From the NCBI GenBank assembly GCA_965198905.1, contig OZ240678.1:3534001-3598000 (forward strand): 64,000 nt of DNA. The letters run 5' to 3'. The notes under the pieces were generated by a model that worked only from the letters and a program-made list of their open reading frames with translations, searched no databases and was not told the origin of the DNA. Below are positions 1 to 7,501 of this stretch, in pieces (positions within the stretch are counted from its first letter, which is position 1; each line of letters opens with the position of its first letter). This DNA comes from CAHJWH01 sp965198905. Lineage in GTDB: Bacteria > Pseudomonadota > Alphaproteobacteria > Caulobacterales > Caulobacteraceae. The position numbers and the translations under genes were made by a program.

Positions 1-56
1 CGCGCGCGCTTCTGAAGGAATTCCAATTCCCGTTCACCCAACCGTCGGGGAGCTGA
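1..56 (+). CDS. rplE: 50S ribosomal protein L5, C-terminal end only
   Basis: Only the last 17 codons and the TGA stop (54-56) are present. They read as a basic/aromatic tail (LLKEFQFPFTQPSGS), which fits the C-terminus of alphaproteobacterial L5, a 5S rRNA-binding protein of the large subunit. rpsN follows after 4 bases, the expected spc operon order. The assignment rests on position and this short tail. Confidence 0.8.
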   Translation, partial: RALLKEFQFPFTQPSGS

Positions 57-60
57 GGAC

Positions 61-366
61 ATGGCCAAGAAGAGCGCCGTCGAGCGCAACCAAGCCGTCA
101 AGGCGCTGGTAAAGCAATACGCCGCCAGGCGCGCCGAGCTGAAGGCCCTGGCCAACGACGAGAGCCGCCCGCTGGAGGAGCGTTTCGACGCGCGTCTCAA
201 GCTGGCCGAACTGCCGCGCAGCTCCTCGCCCACCCGCATCCGCAACCGCTGCGAGGTGTCGGGCCGTCCGCGCGCCTATTACCGCAAGATGCACATGAGC
301 CGGATCGCGCTCCGGGAGCTCGGCTCCCAGGGCCAGATCCCCGGCCTCGTGAAGTCGAGCTGGTAG
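61..366 (+). CDS. rpsN: 30S ribosomal protein S14
   Basis: This 101-residue protein has the length of the zinc-free S14 form. The C-terminal half carries the family signature around RNRCEVSGRPRAYYRKMHMSR (split here for length: RNRCEVSGRPRAYY then RKMHMSR) and ends LVKSSW. S14 assembles into the 30S head near the 3' domain of 16S rRNA. The ATG follows the rplE stop by 4 bases and rpsH starts 13 bases downstream with a GGGGAGAAG ribosome site, so it is co-transcribed in the spc operon. Confidence 0.97.
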   Translation: MAKKSAVERNQAVKALVKQYAARRAELKALANDESRPLEERFDARLKLAELPRSSSPTRIRNRCEVSGRPRAYYRKMHMSRIALRELGSQGQIPGLVKSSW

Positions 367-379
367 GGGAGGGGAGAAG

Positions 380-778
380 ATGTCTTTCAACGATCCCCTG
401 AGCGACATGATCGCCCGCATCAAAAACGCCGCCATGCGCAAGCGTTCCAAGGTTTCCACGCCCGCTTCCAAGCTCCGCGGCCGCGTGCTCGATGTGCTGG
501 AGACCGAGGGTTACATCCGCGGTTACGCCCTGGTCGAAGAGCCCGGCAAGCATCCGGAGTTCGAGATCGAGCTGAAGTACTTCGACGGGGCCCCGGTCAT
601 CGCCGAGATCAGCCGGGTGTCCAAGCCTGGCCGCCGGGTCTATTCCGCCATCGGCGACCTGAAGCCGGTGAAGAACGGGCTCGGCATCTCCATCCTGTCC
701 ACGTCCAAGGGCGTGATGAGCGACCAGGCTGCGCGCGCCGAGAACGTCGGCGGCGAAGTCCTGTGCCGCGTCTACTGA
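380..778 (+). CDS. rpsH: 30S ribosomal protein S8
   Basis: This 132-residue protein begins MSFNDPLSDMIARIKNA, the canonical S8 start, and ends with the conserved GGEVLCRVY tail. The STSKGVMSD stretch near residue 110 is the 16S rRNA-binding signature. S8 binds the central domain of 16S rRNA. In enterobacteria it also represses the spc operon by binding its mRNA; nothing here shows whether that happens in this organism. It lies between rpsN and rplF with short gaps. Confidence 0.98.
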   Translation: MSFNDPLSDMIARIKNAAMRKRSKVSTPASKLRGRVLDVLETEGYIRGYALVEEPGKHPEFEIELKYFDGAPVIAEISRVSKPGRRVYSAIGDLKPVKNGLGISILSTSKGVMSDQAARAENVGGEVLCRVY

Positions 779-788
779 GGCGATAGTC

Positions 789-1322
789 ATGTCCCGCATC
801 GGAAAGAAGGCCATCGCTGTCCCCTCCGGCGTCACCGTGACGCTGGACGGCCAGAAGATCGCCGTGAAGGGCCCCAAGGGCCAGCTCGCCTACACCGCGC
901 CGGAGGAGATCCGCGTGGCGCAGGAGGGCGGCCAGCTGAGCTTCACTCCCACCAGCGACAGCCAGCGCGCCGGCGCCATGTGGGGCCTCACCCGCACCCT
1001 GGTGAGCAACATGGTCGAGGGCGTCACCAAGGGCTATGAAGAAACGCTCGAACTCGTCGGCGTGGGTTACCGCGCCGCGATCAAGGGCCGGAACCTCAGC
1101 CTGCAGCTGGGCTTCAGCCACGACATCGACATGCCGCCGCCGGAGGGCATCACCTTCGCCTCCGCCCGCCCGGGCGAGGTGAAGATCGCCGGCATCGACA
1201 AGCAGATGGTGGGCGAAGTCGCCGCCCGCATCCGCCGCATCCGGCCGCCGGAGCCCTACAAGGGCAAGGGCGTGCGCTACGCCGGCGAGAAGGTCCGGCG
1301 CAAGGAAGGCAAGAAGAAGTAA
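789..1322 (+). CDS. rplF: 50S ribosomal protein L6
   Basis: This 177-residue L6 starts MSRIGKKAI and has two related RNA-binding folds. The C-terminal signature PEPYKGKGVRYAGE (about residues 155-168) identifies the family. L6 sits near the factor-binding site and the sarcin-ricin loop of 23S rRNA. It begins 10 bases after rpsH and is followed after 3 bases by rplR, so the genes form one transcript. Confidence 0.98.
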   Translation: MSRIGKKAIAVPSGVTVTLDGQKIAVKGPKGQLAYTAPEEIRVAQEGGQLSFTPTSDSQRAGAMWGLTRTLVSNMVEGVTKGYEETLELVGVGYRAAIKGRNLSLQLGFSHDIDMPPPEGITFASARPGEVKIAGIDKQMVGEVAARIRRIRPPEPYKGKGVRYAGEKVRRKEGKKK

Positions 1323-1325
1323 GCC

Positions 1326-1688
1326 ATGGCCCTTAAGCCTCGCGAGACTCACAAGCGCCGCGCCGAGCGCAACCGCCTGCGGCTCAAGGCCGTGGGCGGC
1401 GGGCGTCCGCGCCTGTCGGTGCACCGCTCCTCCAAGCACATCTACGCCCAGGTCATCGACGACGCCGAGGGCCGGACCCTGGCCGCGGCCTCCTCGCTGG
1501 AAAGCGGCGAGGGCGCCCCCGAAAAGGGCTCCGACAAGGCCGCCGCCGCCGCCGTGGGCAAGCTCGTCGCCGAGCGCGCGAAGGCCGCCGGGATCGAGAC
1601 CGTGGTGTTCGACCGCGGCGGGTTCATCTTCCACGGCCGCGTCAAGGCGCTGGCCGACGCCGCGCGCGAAGCCGGCCTGCAGTTCTAA
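1326..1688 (+). CDS. rplR: 50S ribosomal protein L18
   Basis: This 120-residue protein has the L18 pattern: a basic N-terminus, RLSVHRSSKHIYAQVIDD at about residues 30-47, and the C-terminal VVFDRGGFIFHGRVKALADAA block that contacts 5S rRNA (given as VVFDRGGFIFHGRV plus KALADAA). L18 delivers 5S rRNA to the large subunit together with L5. The start ATG is 3 bases after the rplF stop. rpsE follows after 9 bases. Confidence 0.98.
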   Translation: MALKPRETHKRRAERNRLRLKAVGGGRPRLSVHRSSKHIYAQVIDDAEGRTLAAASSLESGEGAPEKGSDKAAAAAVGKLVAERAKAAGIETVVFDRGGFIFHGRVKALADAAREAGLQF

Positions 1689-1697
1689 GGATAACCC

Positions 1698-2273
1698 ATG
1701 GCCCGTCCCAACGAAGGCAACCGCCGGCCCCGCGATGGCGAGGACCGCGACAGCGACATCCAGGAAAAGCTGGTCCACATCAACCGCGTCGCCGCCACGG
1801 TGAAGGGCGGCCGCCGCTTCTCGTTCGCCGCCCTGATGGTGGTGGGCGACGGCAAGGGCCGGGTCGGTTTCGGCCACGGCAAGGCGCGCGAAGTGCCCGA
1901 AGCCATCCGCAAGGCGACCGAGGAAGCCAAGAAGACCATGATCCGCGTACCGCTCCGCGAAAGCCGCACCCTGCACCACGACGGCGCGGGCCGGCATGGC
2001 GCGGGCAAGGTGACGCTGCGCGCGGCGCCTCCGGGCACCGGCGTGATCGCCGGCGGCCCGATGCGGGCTGTGCTCGAGACGCTGGGTGTGCACGACGTGG
2101 TCGCCAAGTCGATCGGCTCGTCCAACCCCTACAACATGATCCGCGCCACCTTCGACGCCCTGAAGGCCCAGAGCTCGCCCCGCCAGATCGCCGCCAAGCG
2201 CGGCAAGAAGGTCAGCGACGTGCTGGGCCGCCGCGCCGACGGCGCCTCGTCGCCCGAAGCCGTGGAGGGCTAA
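1698..2273 (+). CDS. rpsE: 30S ribosomal protein S5
   Basis: This 191-residue S5 has an alphaproteobacterial N-terminal extension rich in Arg and Asp. The double-stranded-RNA-binding-like domain follows (HINRVAATVKGGRRFSF, GKGRVGFGHGKA), then the C-terminal domain with VLETLGVHDVVAKSIGSSNP. S5 contributes to decoding accuracy and to the mRNA entry site. A 2-base gap leads to rpmD. Confidence 0.98.
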   Translation: MARPNEGNRRPRDGEDRDSDIQEKLVHINRVAATVKGGRRFSFAALMVVGDGKGRVGFGHGKAREVPEAIRKATEEAKKTMIRVPLRESRTLHHDGAGRHGAGKVTLRAAPPGTGVIAGGPMRAVLETLGVHDVVAKSIGSSNPYNMIRATFDALKAQSSPRQIAAKRGKKVSDVLGRRADGASSPEAVEG

Positions 2274-2275
2274 TC

Positions 2276-2458
2276 ATGGCTACCGTCATCGTCCGCCAGG
2301 TCGCCAGCCCGATCCGCCGCCCCAAGGACCAGCGCGAGACCCTGAAGGGCTTGAAGTTGAACAAGATCGGCCGGACTTCGGAGCTGCCCGACACCCCCCA
2401 CGTCCGCGGCATGATCGCCAAGGTCGCCCACATGGTGCGGGTCGAGAACGAGGGCTGA
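2276..2458 (+). CDS. rpmD: 50S ribosomal protein L30
   Basis: This 60-residue L30 contains the compact family pattern: VRQVASPIRRPKDQRETLKG, then LNKIGRTSELPDTP, then a short C-terminal helix. It lacks the C-terminal extension of archaeal and eukaryotic L7. Its start is two bases after the rpsE stop. The next gene, rplO, is separated by about 200 bases that hold a palindromic repeat. This is unusual inside an otherwise compact ribosomal operon. Confidence 0.96.
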   Translation: MATVIVRQVASPIRRPKDQRETLKGLKLNKIGRTSELPDTPHVRGMIAKVAHMVRVENEG

Positions 2459-2464
2459 GTTTTT

Positions 2465-2602
2465 CTCCTCCCCTGCGCAGCGGGGGAGGGGACCACGCGT
2501 AGCGTGGTGTAGGGGGCGTCCAGCCCACCGTCGCGCCCGGGGGAGCCCCCTCCGTCACGACGGTTCGCGTCGCGTCATCTCCCCCGCTTCGCAGGGGAGG
2601 AG
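2465..2602. repeat. Intergenic palindromic repeat, family A
   Basis: This near-palindrome of about 138 bases opens with CTCCTCCCCTGCGCAGCGGG and closes with its imperfect inverse, CCGCTTCGCAGGGGAGGAG. Inner arms (GGGGGCGTC, GGGGGAGCCCCC) also pair. Related copies occur at 3147, 21651, 29714 and 62557. It lies between rpmD and rplO inside a co-directional operon, so it is transcribed and could fold as an RNA hairpin. Confidence 0.75.
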
Positions 2603-2657
2603 ATACTAACCGCCGAGTCGGCCCCAACGCCGGCGCAAGCCTCCAGAGGAGCAGGCC

Positions 2658-3146
2658 ATGAAGCTGAACGAGATCGCCGACAACGAAGGCGCCCGCAAGA
2701 AGCGGATGCGGGTCGGCCGGGGCGAAGGCTCCGGCAAGGGCAAGACCGCCGGCCGCGGCGTGAAGGGGCAGACCTCGCGCACCGGCCACGGCATGAAGGG
2801 CTTCGAGGGCGGCCAGATGCCGCTCCACATGCGCATGCCCAAGCGCGGCTTCAACAATCCCTTCGCCAAGGATTTTGCCGAGGTGAACCTGTGGCGGATC
2901 GCCAAGGCGATCGAAGCCGGCAAGCTCGACGTTGCGGCGCCCATCGGTGCAGCTGAACTGAAGGCCGCCGGCGTCATCCGCCGCGAACTCGACGGCGTCC
3001 GCCTACTTGGGCACGGTGAAATGACCGCGAAGCTGACCCTGACGGTCTATTCCGCCAGCGCTGGCGCCCGTGCAGCGATTGAAGCCGCCGGCGGTACGCT
3101 GACCGAGACCCGGCCTGCGCCTGCAGCGGAATCCGAAGCGGCCTGA
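2658..3146 (+). CDS. rplO: 50S ribosomal protein L15
   Basis: This 162-residue L15 starts MKLNEIADNEGARKKRMRVG and has the Gly/Lys/Arg-rich N-terminal arm (GRGEGSGKGKTAGRGVKGQ) that threads into 23S rRNA. The globular domain contains RMPKRGFNNPF, the usual family signature. The last 25 residues are Ala/Glu-rich and variable. The start follows an AGAGGAG ribosome site. secY lies 262 bases downstream across a repeat. Confidence 0.97.
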   Translation: MKLNEIADNEGARKKRMRVGRGEGSGKGKTAGRGVKGQTSRTGHGMKGFEGGQMPLHMRMPKRGFNNPFAKDFAEVNLWRIAKAIEAGKLDVAAPIGAAELKAAGVIRRELDGVRLLGHGEMTAKLTLTVYSASAGARAAIEAAGGTLTETRPAPAAESEAA

Positions 3147-3304
3147 TCTCCCTCTCCCCTCGCGGGAGAGGGAAGGGGTCCAGCTCTGCTAGGAAGGGTG
3201 AGGGGTCGCGCCTCCGTCTGCAGCTGCGAGCGCGGCGCGACCCCTCACTCTCCCACGCTGCTGCGCGTCGCGGGCCCCTCCCTCTCCCGCAGGGGGAGAG
3301 GGGA
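3147..3304. repeat. Intergenic palindromic repeat, family A (TCTCCCTCTCCC variant)
   Basis: The segment starts directly after the rplO stop with TCTCCCTCTCCCCTCGCGGG and ends with CCCTCCCTCTCCCGCAGGGG. The arms can pair, with inner arms GGGTGAGGGGTCGCG and CGCGACCCCTCACTC. The remaining bases to secY (3305-3408) hold no gene; GGACTGGCCT precedes the secY ATG. Confidence 0.7.
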
Positions 3305-3408
3305 GCAGAGCGGCATCCGGACCGCTCGCCAATCCGCTGTTGCTGCTCTATCTGAGATGAACGGGCCGCCCCATCGTCATAAGCGGCTAACGCGTTAAGG
3401 ACTGGCCT

Positions 3409-4797
3409 ATGGCTTCGGCGGCTGAACAGCTCGCGGCGAACATGAATTTCGGGGCGTTTCAGCGCGCTACCGACCTGCACAAGCGGCTGTGGTTCACGCT
3501 CGGCGCGCTGATCGTCTATCGCCTGGGCACCTACATCCCTATGCCGGGCATCAACATCGCCGCCTTCGCCCAGGCCTTCAGCGGTCAGTCCAAGGGTATC
3601 CTGGGCATGTTCAACATGTTCTCCGGCGGCGCGGTGCAGCGGATGGCGATCTTCTCGCTGAACGTGATGCCCTACATCTCGGCGTCGATCATCGTGCAGC
3701 TGATGAGCACGATGTATCCGCCCTGGGAGAAGCTGAAGAAGGAGAGCGCCGCGGGACAGAAGACGCTCAACCAGTACACCCGCTACCTCACCGTGCTGCT
3801 GGCCCTGGTGCAGTCCTTCGGCATCGCCCAGGGTCTGTCGCACGCCGGCCACGTTGTAGATCAGCCGGGCGTCTTCTTCATCATCTCCACCATGGCGACG
3901 CTCACCGGCGGCACCCTGTTCCTGATGTGGCTAGGCGAGCAGATGACCACTCGCGGCGTCGGCAACGGGGTCAGCCTGATCATCTTCGCCGGCATCGTGG
4001 CGGGCCTGCCCAAGGCGATCTGGCAGATGATCTCCCAGACCCAGACCGGCTCGATGAGCGTGTTCGCCATGTTCGCCATCCTGGCTCTGGCGGTGGGGGT
4101 GGTGCTGTTCATCGTGTTCATGGAGCGGGCTCAGCGCCGGCTGCTGGTGCAGTACCCCAAGCGCCAGGTCGGCAACCGGATGTACGGCGGGGACAGCTCC
4201 TTCCTGCCGTTGAAGATCAATACCGCCGGCGTCATCCCGCCGATTTTCGCCTCGTCCCTGCTGCTGCTGCCGACGACGGTGCTGAGCTTTGTGGCCGGAG
4301 CGGGCAAGCCGCCGGCCTGGGCCCCGTGGCTGCCGGGCCTGACGGGTCAGCTTCAGCACGGCAAGCCGCTGTTCATCCTGCTCTATGGCGCGATGATCGT
4401 CTTCTTTACCTTCTTCTACACCTCCATCGTCTTCAATCCGGACGAAACGGCGGAGAATCTGCGCAAGTACGGCGGCTTCCTGCCCGGCATCCGGCCCGGC
4501 AAGCGGACGGCGGAATACATGGACTATGTCCTGACCCGGCTGACGGTGATCGGGGCGGCCTACATCACCGCCGTCTGCATCCTGCCGGAGGCTGCGATGG
4601 GCTTCTACAACCTTCCCTATCTTGGCGGCACCTCGATCCTGATCGTGGTGACGGTCACCATGGACACGGTGACCCAGATCCAGTCGCACTTGCTGGCGCA
4701 TCAGTACGAAGGCCTGCTGAAGAAGTCGCGGGGCAAGGGCGGCGGGGCGGTCGGCATGCGGCCCCGGGTGGCCTCGCCGCGCGTGGCGGCGCGATGA
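3409..4797 (+). CDS. secY: Preprotein translocase subunit SecY
   Basis: This 462-residue polytopic inner-membrane protein forms the SecYEG channel for protein export and membrane insertion. Family features include the N-terminal RLWFTLGALIVYRLGTYIP (first membrane segment), MPYISASIIVQL, GVGNGVSLIIFAGIV and the cytosolic loop with NPDETAENLRKYGGFLPGI. About ten hydrophobic segments are visible, as expected. Its TGA stop overlaps the adk ATG by four bases (ATGA), so translation of adk is probably coupled. The rplO-secY-adk order is typical. Confidence 0.98.
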   Translation: MASAAEQLAANMNFGAFQRATDLHKRLWFTLGALIVYRLGTYIPMPGINIAAFAQAFSGQSKGILGMFNMFSGGAVQRMAIFSLNVMPYISASIIVQLMSTMYPPWEKLKKESAAGQKTLNQYTRYLTVLLALVQSFGIAQGLSHAGHVVDQPGVFFIISTMATLTGGTLFLMWLGEQMTTRGVGNGVSLIIFAGIVAGLPKAIWQMISQTQTGSMSVFAMFAILALAVGVVLFIVFMERAQRRLLVQYPKRQVGNRMYGGDSSFLPLKINTAGVIPPIFASSLLLLPTTVLSFVAGAGKPPAWAPWLPGLTGQLQHGKPLFILLYGAMIVFFTFFYTSIVFNPDETAENLRKYGGFLPGIRPGKRTAEYMDYVLTRLTVIGAAYITAVCILPEAAMGFYNLPYLGGTSILIVVTVTMDTVTQIQSHLLAHQYEGLLKKSRGKGGGAVGMRPRVASPRVAAR

Positions 4798-5378
4798 ACC
4801 TGATCCTGTTCGGGCCGCCAGCTGCGGGCAAGGGAACGCAGGCGCAGCGGCTGGTCGTCGAGCATGGCATGGTCCAGCTCTCCACCGGCGACATGCTGCG
4901 CGCGGCCAAGACCTCGGGCTCGCCGCTCGGCCGGCAGGTGGCCGGGATCATGGACCGGGGCGAACTGGTCTCGGACGAGATCGTCATCGCCCTGATCGAA
5001 CAGCATCTTCCCGCGGCCGAGGCGGCGGGCGGGGCCATCTTCGACGGCTTTCCCCGCACCGTCGCCCAGGCCCAGGCGCTGGACGGCATGCTCTCCCACC
5101 GGCACAGCCAAATCGACCTGGTGCTGCGCCTCGTGGTCGACCACCACGCCTTGCTCTCGCGGATCGCCAAGCGATTCGAGGAACAGGGGCGCCCGGACGA
5201 CAATCCGGAGGTCTTCGAGACCCGCCTGTCGGCCTACGCCGCCCAGACCGCGCCCCTGCTGCCCTACTATGAATTGTCGGGAAAGCTGATCGAGGTGGAC
5301 GGCATGGTCGATATCGTAAGCGTGTCCGCAGCGGTCGATGAGGCGCTCGCCAAGGTCGGCTTGCAAAAGGTTCCTTAA
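4794..5378 (+). CDS. adk: Adenylate kinase (short LID form)
   Basis: This 194-residue enzyme interconverts ATP + AMP and 2 ADP. The P-loop GPPAAGKGTQ sits near residues 6-15, the AMP-binding stretch LSTGDMLRAA follows, and FDGFPRT is present near residue 83. The LID is the short, zinc-free type (RFEEQGRPDDNPEVFETRL). The start ATG overlaps the secY stop, which excludes longer readings through secY. It is the last gene before the promoter of the alpha operon. Confidence 0.98.
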   Translation: MNLILFGPPAAGKGTQAQRLVVEHGMVQLSTGDMLRAAKTSGSPLGRQVAGIMDRGELVSDEIVIALIEQHLPAAEAAGGAIFDGFPRTVAQAQALDGMLSHRHSQIDLVLRLVVDHHALLSRIAKRFEEQGRPDDNPEVFETRLSAYAAQTAPLLPYYELSGKLIEVDGMVDIVSVSAAVDEALAKVGLQKVP

Positions 5379-5403
5379 GACCGTTTCAGGTGCGCTCTGC
5401 TGG

Positions 5404-5431
5404 TTGACTGGCGCGCGCGCGTCCCTATAAC
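5404..5431 (+). promoter_or_regulatory. Candidate housekeeping promoter of the alpha operon
   Basis: TTGACT (5404-5409) and TATAAC (5426-5431) are separated by 16 bases, close to the sigma70-type consensus. It lies 26 bases after the adk stop and 99 bases before rpsM. It would start transcription near 5438, giving a leader of about 90 bases. This is inferred from sequence only. Confidence 0.55.
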
Positions 5432-5462
5432 GACATATTCCGCGAAAGGGCGCGACAGTGCG

Positions 5463-5495
5463 CCGGTTCCGCCTGTGGGCGGGTCCGGCCTTTTT
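5463..5495 (+). terminator. Terminator-like hairpin in the rpsM leader (possible attenuator)
   Basis: CCGGTTCCGCC and GGCGGGTCCGG form an 11-position stem with one mismatch and one G-T wobble around a TGTG loop, followed by CC and five T residues. It could end the secY-adk transcript. Because it lies downstream of the candidate promoter at 5404 and upstream of rpsM, it could instead act as an attenuator. Confidence 0.55.
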
Positions 5496-5529
5496 CGCGT
5501 TTTCTGTGCGCGCACAAGAGAGGTAGAGC

Positions 5530-5898
5530 GTGGCCCGCATCGCAGGCGTGAATATCCCGACCAACAAGCGCGTCGAAGTCGCGCTCCAGTACATCCACGG
5601 CATCGGGCCGCAGCGCGCCAAGGAAATCCTTGAGACGGTCGGCATCGAGGATGCCCGCCGGGTGAACCAACTCACCGACGCCGAGGTGCTCCAGATCCGC
5701 GAAACCATCGATCGCGAATACATCGTCGAGGGCGATCTGCGCCGCGAAGTCACCATGAACATCAAGCGTCTGCAGGATCTGGCGAGCTATCGCGGTCTGC
5801 GCCATCGGCGCGGCTTGCCGGTCCGGGGCCAGCGCACCCACACCAACGCCCGCACCCGCAAGGGTCCGGCCAAGCCGATCGCCGGCAAGAAGAAGTAA
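5530..5898 (+). CDS. rpsM: 30S ribosomal protein S13
   Basis: This 122-residue S13 begins MARIAGVNIPTNKRVEVALQ and carries the helix-two-turns-helix core (YIHGIGPQRAKEI). The basic tail RGLPVRGQRTHTNARTRKG contacts the P-site tRNA and the subunit bridge. The start is a GTG preceded by AGAGAGGTAGAGC. It is the first gene of the rpsM-rpsK-rpoA-rplQ unit; rpsK follows after 15 bases. Confidence 0.98.
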   Translation: MARIAGVNIPTNKRVEVALQYIHGIGPQRAKEILETVGIEDARRVNQLTDAEVLQIRETIDREYIVEGDLRREVTMNIKRLQDLASYRGLRHRRGLPVRGQRTHTNARTRKGPAKPIAGKKK

Positions 5899-5913
5899 GG
5901 AAACTAGCCCGCG

Positions 5914-6303
5914 ATGGCCAAGGAACCGACACGCGTCAAGAAGCGCGAGCGCAAGAACATCACCTCCGGCGTCGCTCACGTGAACGCCAGCTTCAACAAT
6001 ACGATGATCACCATCACCGACGCTCAAGGCAATACGATTTCCTGGTCGTCGTCGGGAACGATGGGCTTCAAGGGGTCGCGCAAGTCCACCCCCTACGCGG
6101 CCCAGGTGGCCGCCGAGGATGCGGGCCGCAAGGCCATGGAGCATGGCGTCAAGACCCTGGAGGTGAACGTCGCCGGTCCGGGCTCCGGACGCGAGTCGGC
6201 GTTGCGGGCGCTGCAGGCCGTGGGCTTCTCCATCACCGCCATTCGCGACGTGACGCCTATTCCTCACAACGGCTGCCGTCCGCCTAAGCGCCGCCGGGTC
6301 TGA
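5914..6303 (+). CDS. rpsK: 30S ribosomal protein S11
   Basis: This 129-residue S11 has the usual core (GVAHVNASFNNTMITITDAQG) and the C-terminal platform signature (VTPIPHNGCRPPKRRRV). S11 sits on the 30S platform beside the Shine-Dalgarno helix. A short basic N-terminus precedes the core (KKRERKNITSG). It belongs to the alpha operon. The 90-base gap to rpoA holds a strong hairpin. Confidence 0.98.
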   Translation: MAKEPTRVKKRERKNITSGVAHVNASFNNTMITITDAQGNTISWSSSGTMGFKGSRKSTPYAAQVAAEDAGRKAMEHGVKTLEVNVAGPGSGRESALRALQAVGFSITAIRDVTPIPHNGCRPPKRRRV

Positions 6304-6328
6304 GCCCCGCCCGCTGATACCCCTCAAG

Positions 6329-6370
6329 AGCGCCGGGCGGCTTCCCTTCATGGGTCTAGCTGCCGGCGCT
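6329..6370 (+). promoter_or_regulatory. Hairpin in the rpsK-rpoA gap
   Basis: AGCGCCGG (6329-6336) and CCGGCGCT (6363-6370) pair perfectly. Inner arms GCGGC/GCTGC and CCC/GGG extend the stem. No T-run follows, so it does not look like an intrinsic terminator. A role in mRNA processing or rpoA translation is possible but not shown. Confidence 0.4.
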
Positions 6371-6393
6371 CATACTCCGTTCGAGAGACGATC

Positions 6394-7410
6394 GTGATCG
6401 AAAGAAACTGGCAAGACCTGATCCGTCCCGAGAAGCCCCAGATCGAGCTCGGCGCCGACAGCCAGCGCAAGGCGCGTATGATCGCCGAACCCCTGGAGCG
6501 CGGTTTCGGCGTCACCCTAGGCAACTCGATCCGTAGGGTGCTGTTGTCGTCGCTTCAGGGCGCAGCCGTCACCTCGGTGCAGATCGATGGTGTCGTGCAC
6601 GAGTTCTCCTCCATGGAGGGCGTGCGCGAAGACGTCGTCGACATCATCCTGAACATCAAGCAACTGGCGCTGCGGATGCACTCCGACGGCCCTAAGCGCA
6701 TGACCCTGCGGGCGACGGGGCCGGGCGTCGTGACCGCCGCCCAGATCGATGCGCCTACCGACATCGAAGTGCTGAACAAGAACCACGTCATCTGCACCCT
6801 GGACGAGGGTGCGCAGGTGCGCATGGAGTTCACGGTCAATATCGGCAAGGGCTATGTGGCTGCCGAGTTGAACCGCCCCGAGGACGCGCCCATCGGCCTG
6901 ATCGCGGTGGATGCACTCTACAGCCCGGTGAAGCGCGTCGCTTATCGCGTCGAGCCGACCCGCCAGGGCCAGTCGCTCGACTATGATCGCCTGGTGCTGG
7001 AGGTCGAGACCAACGGCGCTGTCAGTCCAGTGGACTCGGTGGCTTACGCCGCACGCATCCTCCAGGACCAGCTGCAGCTGTTCATCACCTTCGACGAGCC
7101 GAAGAAGAAGGTGACCGAGGAGAGCAAGCCCGAGCTGCCCTTCAACCCGTCGCTCCTGAAGAAGGTGGACGAGCTGGAGCTGTCGGTCCGCTCCGCCAAC
7201 TGTCTGAAGAACGACAACATCGTCTACATCGGCGATCTGATCCAGAAGACCGAGGGCGAAATGCTGCGCACTCCGAACTTCGGCCGCAAGTCGTTGAACG
7301 AGATCAAGGAAGTGCTCACTGGCATGGGCCTGCACCTCGGCATGGACGTGCCGAACTGGCCGCCCGAAAACATCGAAGACCTGGCCAAGAAGTTCGAAGA
7401 CCAGATCTGA
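6394..7410 (+). CDS. rpoA: DNA-directed RNA polymerase alpha subunit
   Basis: This 338-residue alpha subunit has an N-terminal dimerization domain (residues about 20-230, with EPLERGFGVTLGNSIRRVLL). A linker leads to the C-terminal DNA- and activator-binding domain (SVRSANCLKNDNIVYIGDL, LRTPNFGRKSLNEIKEVL). It starts with GTG after GAGAGACGATC. Alpha nucleates polymerase assembly; its C-terminal domain contacts UP elements and activators. It lies between rpsK and rplQ as in most bacteria. Confidence 0.98.
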   Translation: MIERNWQDLIRPEKPQIELGADSQRKARMIAEPLERGFGVTLGNSIRRVLLSSLQGAAVTSVQIDGVVHEFSSMEGVREDVVDIILNIKQLALRMHSDGPKRMTLRATGPGVVTAAQIDAPTDIEVLNKNHVICTLDEGAQVRMEFTVNIGKGYVAAELNRPEDAPIGLIAVDALYSPVKRVAYRVEPTRQGQSLDYDRLVLEVETNGAVSPVDSVAYAARILQDQLQLFITFDEPKKKVTEESKPELPFNPSLLKKVDELELSVRSANCLKNDNIVYIGDLIQKTEGEMLRTPNFGRKSLNEIKEVLTGMGLHLGMDVPNWPPENIEDLAKKFEDQI

Positions 7411-7501
7411 GACGTTCACCCCGCACGCGCACGGCTCGCCGGGCGCCTGCTCCGCCCCCTTCAAGCTTGAAGGGCGAGGCTTGATTTGAGGAGACCGAAG
7501 C

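Noticed and set aside
609..2093. 494-residue open frame on the minus strand across rpsH-rpsE
   Set aside because: It is antisense to four certain ribosomal genes, His/Gly/Ala-rich and without a family pattern; high GC leaves such frames open.
3489..5378. 629-residue plus-strand frame starting inside secY
   Set aside because: Its first two thirds are secY read out of frame; only the last 194 residues from 4794 are real (adk).
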